The notes below the pieces were generated by a model, which saw only the letters and a list, made by a program, of their open reading frames with translations, was not told the origin of the DNA and made no database searches. The position numbers were made by a program, and so were the translations under genes. A stretch of DNA of 64,000 nucleotides, taken from contig NC_062237.1 of the NCBI RefSeq assembly GCF_905475465.1, positions 13,006,501-13,070,500 on the forward strand, given 5' to 3'. Of this stretch, positions 58,923 to 64,000 are shown one piece after another; the stretch's first letter is position 1; every line of letters begins with the position of its first letter. This stretch comes from Pieris napi (lineage: Eukaryota > Arthropoda > Insecta > Lepidoptera > Pieridae).

Positions 58923-59126
58923 ACTAGTCGGTATGACGTCTCACGGCACCGCCCCCCGCACCTCACCCTTTCTGACGCGGACCGGGATCGCCTGTGACAC
59001 GACACATCAGAAGCCGTCATAACACACCGCATTGAATAAATGTGAACGCTTCCATATTAAATGTATGAAACTGATACCGTTCTGATGCATCACAACACAA
59101 CACGTCAGATAAATGTAAATGCGGCT

Positions 59127-59400
59127 TTATCCTTCTGTGAGCATGTTATGTAACAGAAGGAGACAGCAGAACGAGAGAGGGAGAGCTTTAGGACGAATAC
59201 TAGGGGCAGAAGACGGGGAGTAAACAGGATAAGATGACCTCGTAACGCGGCTTTGTAGGAACTACTCGATGTGGTTTTAGTGGGTATTCCTCACCCAGTC
59301 TCTGAATAGCAGAGATTTTGGCGTGGGTCGAGTCCCACATACCCCAGCATCTTTTGATGCGCAAATGCATTTCCACCTCGGATATCAAACAAAAAAAGGG
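59127..59400 (+). pseudogene. R1-type LINE C terminus, 3' half (after Harbinger insertion)
   Basis: Continuing from the TTA codon, the frame reads LSFCEHVM, stop, QKETAERERESFRTN, then RGVNRIR. SFCE.VM..KE.AER.RE is the expected continuation of EVWNAV-L in R1-type elements. GIPHPVSE and SPTYPSIF follow, with stops between them. The frame is thus restored exactly when one TTA duplication is discounted. It was already carrying stop codons. Confidence 0.85.
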
Positions 59401-59414
59401 TCGGTTATTCATGT

Positions 59415-59580
59415 CGGAGTGTCGCGGTCAGCTTAGTGACATCCGGTGCGAATAATTTTCCTCCACCAATGTTGGATCTGCGCTTTCTATACAACTGTGT
59501 ATAGTTGAGGACGACAAGACTTGATCAGTCCATCTCATTGGCGAACGTCCACGCGATTGGCTTCGGTGAATATTTTAACT
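59415..59580 (-). pseudogene. LINE C-terminal relic (GRSPMRWTDQ family)
   Basis: The minus strand reads GRSPMRWTDQVLSSSTIHSC in one frame, and VTKLTATLRH in another, with a frame change between. It is the fifth copy of the family whose best copy is 26625-26846. All five have the LINE sense on the minus strand. Confidence 0.7.
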
Positions 59581-59698
59581 TTACAAAGCTTATAAGCTCT
59601 GCATAAAGCACAGCACTCGTAGTTGTCCTCCTAAAGCATAATTGTTTAACCAATCATAAAGAGGGCGGGAATGTATTTAGACAACTTTTTAGGTTACT

Positions 59699-60015
59699 AG
59701 CTGACCCGGCAAACGTCGTTTTGGCATGTATACGAGTATTACTTCTAGGAAACATTTTTTTAGTTCAATAAAAATAACTATAACAAAAATAGGGGTTGAT
59801 CGTAGAGGGGTGACAATTAAGGGTTTTATGTATTTTTGTATGCTGTATCATAAAAAATAAAAACAAAAAGTTTTGTCTAAAAAATAAAAGTTATGGGACC
59901 ACTCTTAACATTTAGGGGGGATAAAAAATAGATGTTGTCTGATTCTCAGACTTACTGAATATGCATAAATATTTTCGGAGGAGTATGGAACATTGTGACA
60001 CGAGAATTGTATTTA
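59699..60015 (+). repeat. Insect dispersed repeat (CTGACCCGGCAAACG type)
   Basis: It starts CTGACCCGGCAAACGTCGTT and has a middle ATAGATGTTGTCTGATTCTC, then AGACTTACTGAATATGCATA, CGGAGGAGTATGG and TGTGACACGAGAATTGTATT. These blocks, in this order, recur in many arthropod genomes as a transposon end. I do not know its class with certainty. A deletion joins AATATGCATAAATAT to TTTCGGAGGAG. Confidence 0.65.
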
Positions 60016-60864
60016 TGGCTTATATTTTAAAAACAAAAACCAAATAAATATTATAAAAGACTTTATAAAGTCATCTATTTAGTTAAGAAAACAACCAACG
60101 AAACCTATTTGTACATACAAATACATTTAACAGAAACAACTCTTTTACAAATGATTGAAAAACGTAATTTGAAAAAATTAACACAAGCTCAAAATAACAT
60201 CTAAAAAATTTAAATAAACTCGAATTGAAGAGCCATTGACCTCATGAAGGTAGACGTAGAATATTCATGTTTATAATTATTCTCATGTATTTAATCACTA
60301 AACATTTTTAAATGCGGCCCTAATTAAAGCCGTAGTCATGCTTTAATTATCAGAATGACTCGGGTTGTATTAATGTGCTTAGACAACCAATCACACAACC
60401 AAAAAACAAAATTCATACAGCGGGTTGACACAGAGTACTCGGAGATTTTGGGTTCGATGCCCGTCGAAACAATAATTGAGTCGCTATTATTACAGATACT
60501 TTTACACTTAAACAGATTTATTTTTCTATGTCATATTTTTAGGTATCTGTGTTTCATTTCAAATAAAAACAACTAAAAAGCCACCAAAATATATTTGTTG
60601 ACGCAAAAAAGATAAATTTTCCATAACTACGTCTGAATATCTTAGAAATGGTAATGGCCGACCGGCCGTGAACCACAATAAATCCATTCCTATATAGACC
60701 TTGATTTAATACCTAAACCACGTCATATTATTGTTTTCGATCATTATAGAAACATATATTTATAGTAGAAATAATTAACTGTTATTGAAAATGTGGCGTA
60801 AAAGATTTTTGTGACGTCTTATTGACAATGTACAAGTATTTTGAGCGTTTTTAAGGCAGTTTTT
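60016..60864. other. AT-rich non-coding DNA
   Basis: Near 60448 there is GGGTTCGATGCCCG, a B-box-like sequence without an A-box, so no tRNA gene. A 73-codon frame at 60355-60576 has no signature. Confidence 0.4.
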
Positions 60865-60960
60865 GCCGCGCACCATCACTACGTGGAACCAACTTGGTGG
60901 TACTTCAAAAAAAGAACGCAGTAGTACTTAAAAGGCCGGCAACGCAATTGCGAACTTCTA
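60865..60960 (+). repeat. Jockey-type LINE 3' fragment
   Basis: TTGCCGCGCACCATCACTAC, GTGGAACCAACTTGGTGGTA (WNQL region), AAAAGAACGCAGTAGTACTT and AAAAGGCCGGCAACGCAATT. The block between the WNQLP codons and the FKK codons is deleted. Confidence 0.8.
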
Positions 60961-61195
60961 GGAACGAATTAATAGGATTCCCAAAGAAACTAAAACAGGA
61001 AGACGCTTCTTTTAGTTTATAGAAGAAATTATGATCACATAAAACCCGGACCCACTCATGTATGTTTAAAACGCCATTATTCCAAAATTCAAAAGTTTAA
61101 TATCACATTTTGCGCCCCCAAAAAGGCCCCTCCTAGTGCAATTCTGGCACCGATACCTAGAAAAACAACAACGCTAAAAATATATAAACTGTTCT

Positions 61196-61260
61196 AGTGT
61201 GTGTGTGTGCCTGCCTCAAGGAATCTTCTATTGCGTCCGCGTTGACCTTGAGGTCATTCA
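61196..61260 (+). other. Conserved module copy 2, with everted TGACCT-TG-AGGTCA
   Basis: This aligns with the minus strand of 56812-56890. TGACCT (61243-61248), spacer TG and AGGTCA (61251-61256). The opposite strand reads NVNDLKVNADAIEDSLRQAH, which can be compared residue by residue with the other copy: N-D-L, V, A, A-I, R-Q and H are shared. A GT run (61198-61209) precedes it. Function unknown. Confidence 0.5.
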
Positions 61261-61415
61261 CATTATTTTGGCTACAACTAATGCAGAAGTGACCAGTTTT
61301 TGCTACAAAATAATATACGTGGGCTTGAAATGGCAAGTAATTTGAAATGTATAAAGATCGTTTACACAATAAAAATGTTTTGTTTAATTTAAACATTTTA
61401 TTTCTCTAGGGTTAT

Positions 61416-61522
61416 TTAGGGTCATTCAAGAAAAGAGCGTTCCAATTCTTAAAAGGCCGGCAACGCACTTCCGAGTGTCCTGGTGAGCGTCCTGCCCGTT
61501 TGCCTCCAATTACATTAAAAAA
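61416..61522 (+). repeat. Jockey-type LINE 3' end
   Basis: TAGGGTCATTCAAGAAAAGA, CGTTCCAATTCTTAAAAGG, CCGGCAACGCACTTCCGAG, then an internal deletion to GAGCGTCCTGCCCGTTTGCC and an A-run ATTAAAAAA. Sense is plus. Confidence 0.85.
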
Positions 61523-62057
61523 TCTAATTTCATATGAGATTACTAAGGAATCCCCAAGTTCTTAACTGATGGATATTAGAGTAATAAATTAAATCATCTC
61601 AAACATTTTTGTTTTAAATGTGCTTTTTTCTTAAAACAATGCATTATAATGTATTATGATTTGGGCCCTTTTAAGTAAATTCACCTGTCAGGGTTATATT
61701 AGAATAGTAATAAAAAGTTATCAGATAGAAATCGAACCCACGAAGTGCTAGACGATGGTGAAGATTAGAAATGTCAGTGCGCACGAAGTCAAGGACGAAA
61801 CGTGACTGATGCATATCAGTTTTTGTTGACAGTCAATTGTAGGAGTAAGAAATATTATTACTCGTCGGCCCAGAAAATACTTATATTCCTCATGACCTGG
61901 AATTAATTAATAATATCCGATTAAACAAACCGTTTAATTATACTTCGATTATAAAATTGATTATCATACTATTGTCCGAATTTCGTCTCCATATTCTGGT
62001 AATCTCCTTTTAATATTTAATTCCTTTTTTCAAAAAACTTCAATATTATTGTATATG
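61523..62057. other. AT-rich non-coding DNA
   Basis: GAAATCGAACCCACGAAGTG near 61729 is a reversed B-box-like string without a tRNA fold. Nothing else is recognised. Confidence 0.4.
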
Positions 62058-62070
62058 TTTCACATGTGCA

Positions 62071-62330
62071 AGAGCAGTGTTGGGCTTCAGCGTGCTCTCA
62101 TCCGTGAGGTCGTAGGTTCAATCCCCGGCTGTGCACCAATGTACTTTCTATGCGCATTTAACATTCGTTCGAACAATGATGTAAAACATCGTGAGGAAAC
62201 CGTCTTGCCTTAAAAACTCGACGGCGTGTGTCAGGCACAGGCTGATCACCTACTTGCCTATTAGACTGACAAATGATCATGAAACAGATTCAGAAATCTG
62301 AGGCCCAGACCTAAAAAGGTAGCGCCATTT
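62071..62330 (+). repeat. SINE with probable target duplication
   Basis: GAGCAGTGTTGG head with a deletion of the A-box region, GAGGTCGTAGGTTCAATCCC, CGGCTGTGCACCAATG, GTTCGAACAATGATG, CATCGTGAGGAAACCG, GACGGCGTGTGTCAGGC, GATCACCTACTTGCC and the tail CCTAAAAAGGTAGCGCCA. TTTCACATGTGCA on the left and TTTCACATATGTACA on the right are probably the aged target duplication. Confidence 0.88.
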
Positions 62331-63640
62331 TATTTTATTTTTCACATATGTACAAAACTATCTATAAATAAACACACATACTGTATGATTCGTTCGTAAA
62401 CAAAATAACATGCATAAAATTTTAATTGAAGAATAACATCTTACATATCGATAGACATAAACTACGCAGCAGATTCGAACTGCAAGTAGCGAACGGGGTC
62501 ATCGCTCTGGCGAACGTCACCCCCAAAATACTGAACTGTGAATACTAAATACTGCATCTAGATACATCGCGCTGCCTGTGGGCTGGATCAACCGCATCTC
62601 AGCGCTAGTTACACAGCGAGACATGTAATGAGGAACGAACATATTGATCATTAGTCGTCAGATGTTTATGCCAAAATTTTTCCTTACCTCAACCGAGTTT
62701 AGATACATTTCAACATATTTCTTTATAAGAAATCTCATAGCTACACATATACATAGTATTAAAGAAAACACTGAGACAATATACAAAGCCAAAACAGATT
62801 ACATTGTTAAACAAAATATACGAAACAGAAAACGTAAGTCAATTAATAGATAAAAAGAAGAAAACTGAAATTAAACATTAAACAAACTGTAACTTAATAT
62901 TTTAAAGAAAAATAAATTGTTACTATTGCTAAATAAAGTCAAAGTCTTCTCGCTTTCTAAATATTTCCTCAAACTCTCTTTGGTAAGGTGAAAAATGTCT
63001 ACATCTTCAAAAAACTTGATACATTGGCGAATTACGCAGATAATTCCTGTTCATACAATGGCACATGGAACAATTGTGAATATCTTGTCGCATACGGAGG
63101 TATTCTTAAAGAAATTAACGACAGTAAATAGTAATCTATCCGCCCAAATATGGGATATATTAATTTAAATCAAATCAATCCCTCAAAAATCATCTAAAAC
63201 GTCAAACACACTTTCACATGTCGAGGATACATACATATAGATGAAATTGATTACCTCCTTTTGAAGGCGATTATAAAACATTGATAAACATTTTTTATAT
63301 ACAAATAGGGATGGACTGCATCAATCAGAGCTTATGTGACATGACATGATGAAAGGACGGACCAGCAAAAATCTTTCTAGTAATATTTCATATATTGTCA
63401 TGACATGCGACTATATACTGGTTTATAATTACTAGGATATTCATGATTTGAGGTAACAATGGTTATTAGTAAACTAACAAAGATTTTACTCACTATTTGA
63501 CAGATAAAAAACAAGGAAATACTACTCATAAAAAAAAGTAGTCTAATTGAACTATATTAACCAGAGTCATTTATTGGCATCGCAAACTTATATTGTAACA
63601 TAATTTTTAAAGTCCCATTATAAAACAAATAAACTGTGAT
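62331..63640. other. AT-rich non-coding DNA
   Basis: A minus-strand GAACTGCAAG/GATTCGAAC string near 62470 is only B-box-like. A 69-codon frame at 62644-62853 has no signature. No gene recognised. Confidence 0.4.
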
Positions 63641-64000
63641 TTTTATAAATCAGGGCGTTTGCCCAGGGTAGGAGGCTCACCTGATGTCGTGATACCGCCC
63701 ATTAACAATCGCAATGCGATAGGGCTCGCAAGTTAGTTGCTGGCCATAGGAAGTATTGTTCGTCTAAGTAAGTTGAATTGGTTTCTAGATACTTCAGAGT
63801 GTAGCTGGGTCTAAAATGTGGTGGTGCGCTGGAAAAACTGCTTTAAGGAACGCTCAGTTATAGAACGACGGACGTCTAGGTGATACTTATGGAATTTCGT
63901 ACGTGTGATGATGAAACTCAGCTGCAGGTATTATTCTGAACCACTCCTCTAAACACTCTCCGTGGTAAATGCGGTGGAAGATTCAAAGACCCCACATCTC
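63641..64000 (-). repeat. Jockey-type LINE 3' end, runs off the window
   Basis: It starts in TTTTTATAAATCAGGG, then GGTAGGAGGCTCACCTGATG, GTGATACCGCCCATTAAC, GCAAGTTAGTTGCTGGCC, the WN-LP area as TGTAGCTGGGTCTAAAATG, CGCTCAGTTATAGAACGACG, GTACGTGTGATGATGAAACT and CAGCTGCAGGTATTATTC (IPAAE codons in sense). It continues beyond base 64000 with residues corresponding to the ELF-(H)GEC part of the family. This is one of the longest copies but is well diverged. Confidence 0.8.

Larger units (their letters stand above)
58480..59126. mobile_element. PIF/Harbinger deletion derivative, 647 bp
   Basis: The ends are inverted repeats: the left starts AGCCGCATTTATATTTATCT and the right (rc) AGCCGCATTTACATTTATCT. 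Complementarity continues through GACGTGTTGTGTTGTGATGC, about 43 bp in all. TTA flanks both sides (58477-58479 and 59127-59129), the usual 3-bp target duplication of this superfamily. Inside are the first codons of both Harbinger genes in head-to-head (converging) fragments. The catalytic DDE domain is absent, so it can move only if an autonomous relative supplies both proteins. Confidence 0.9.

Noticed and set aside
60440..60470. B-box-like GGGTTCGATGCCCG
   Set aside because: No A-box or cloverleaf can be placed around it.
62455..62520. Minus-strand B-box-like string
   Set aside because: No paired acceptor stem; too little for a tRNA or SINE call.
1..64000. CRISPR array, phage or bacterial operon
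   Set aside because: No regularly spaced direct repeats, no ribosome-binding-site/ORF packing. The sequence is insect nuclear DNA.

Overview
The window reads as AT-rich, non-coding nuclear DNA of a lepidopteran insect (butterfly or moth). The order is inferred from the repeats. There are many copies of a tRNA-derived SINE with the B-box core GGTTCGATCCCCGGCTGTG, many 5'-truncated jockey-type LINE tails containing GTTGCCGGCCTTTT (or its complement), and an insect dispersed repeat starting CTGACCCGGCAAACG. I found no convincing host gene, tRNA gene, rRNA gene or CRISPR array. The long open frames are isolated, have no recognisable domain, or lie on the antisense strand of repeats.

Layout. From 1 to about 8.2 kb the sequence is mostly unannotatable AT-rich DNA with one SINE, small LINE tails, G-rich tracts and a tight hairpin near 5.35 kb. 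From 8.2 to 20 kb there are SINE fragments, microsatellite-linked repeats, a GC-richer island near 11.2-11.5 kb and several inverted repeats. From 20 to 31 kb there are minus-strand LINE relics, a GGGAGC-ended MITE with a C17 tract, and a nearly perfect 310-bp palindrome (28826-29135). From 31 to 45 kb SINEs, LINE 3' ends and LINE relics are dense, including a SINE split by another repeat (41.4-41.8 kb), and there is a promoter-like patch near 36.2 kb. From 45 to 58 kb there are CpG-rich patches, a SINE with a 12-bp target duplication, and more LINE tails. From 57.2 to 60 kb there is a stack of mobile-element debris. Its centre is a 647-bp PIF/Harbinger deletion derivative with a TTA target duplication, inserted in frame into an R1-type LINE relic. 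The last 4 kb hold further LINE tails and a SINE; a LINE tail runs off the window end.

The elements do not form a functional pathway. The annotation is a record of transposition: LINEs probably supplied the machinery that moved the SINEs, while DNA elements (Harbinger, MITEs, the palindrome) inserted by cut-and-paste. The items most worth checking are the Harbinger derivative, the palindrome, and an 18-codon-long module shared between about 56.8 and 61.2 kb that carries the everted motif TGACCT-NN-AGGTCA. No new biological system could be demonstrated from sequence alone.
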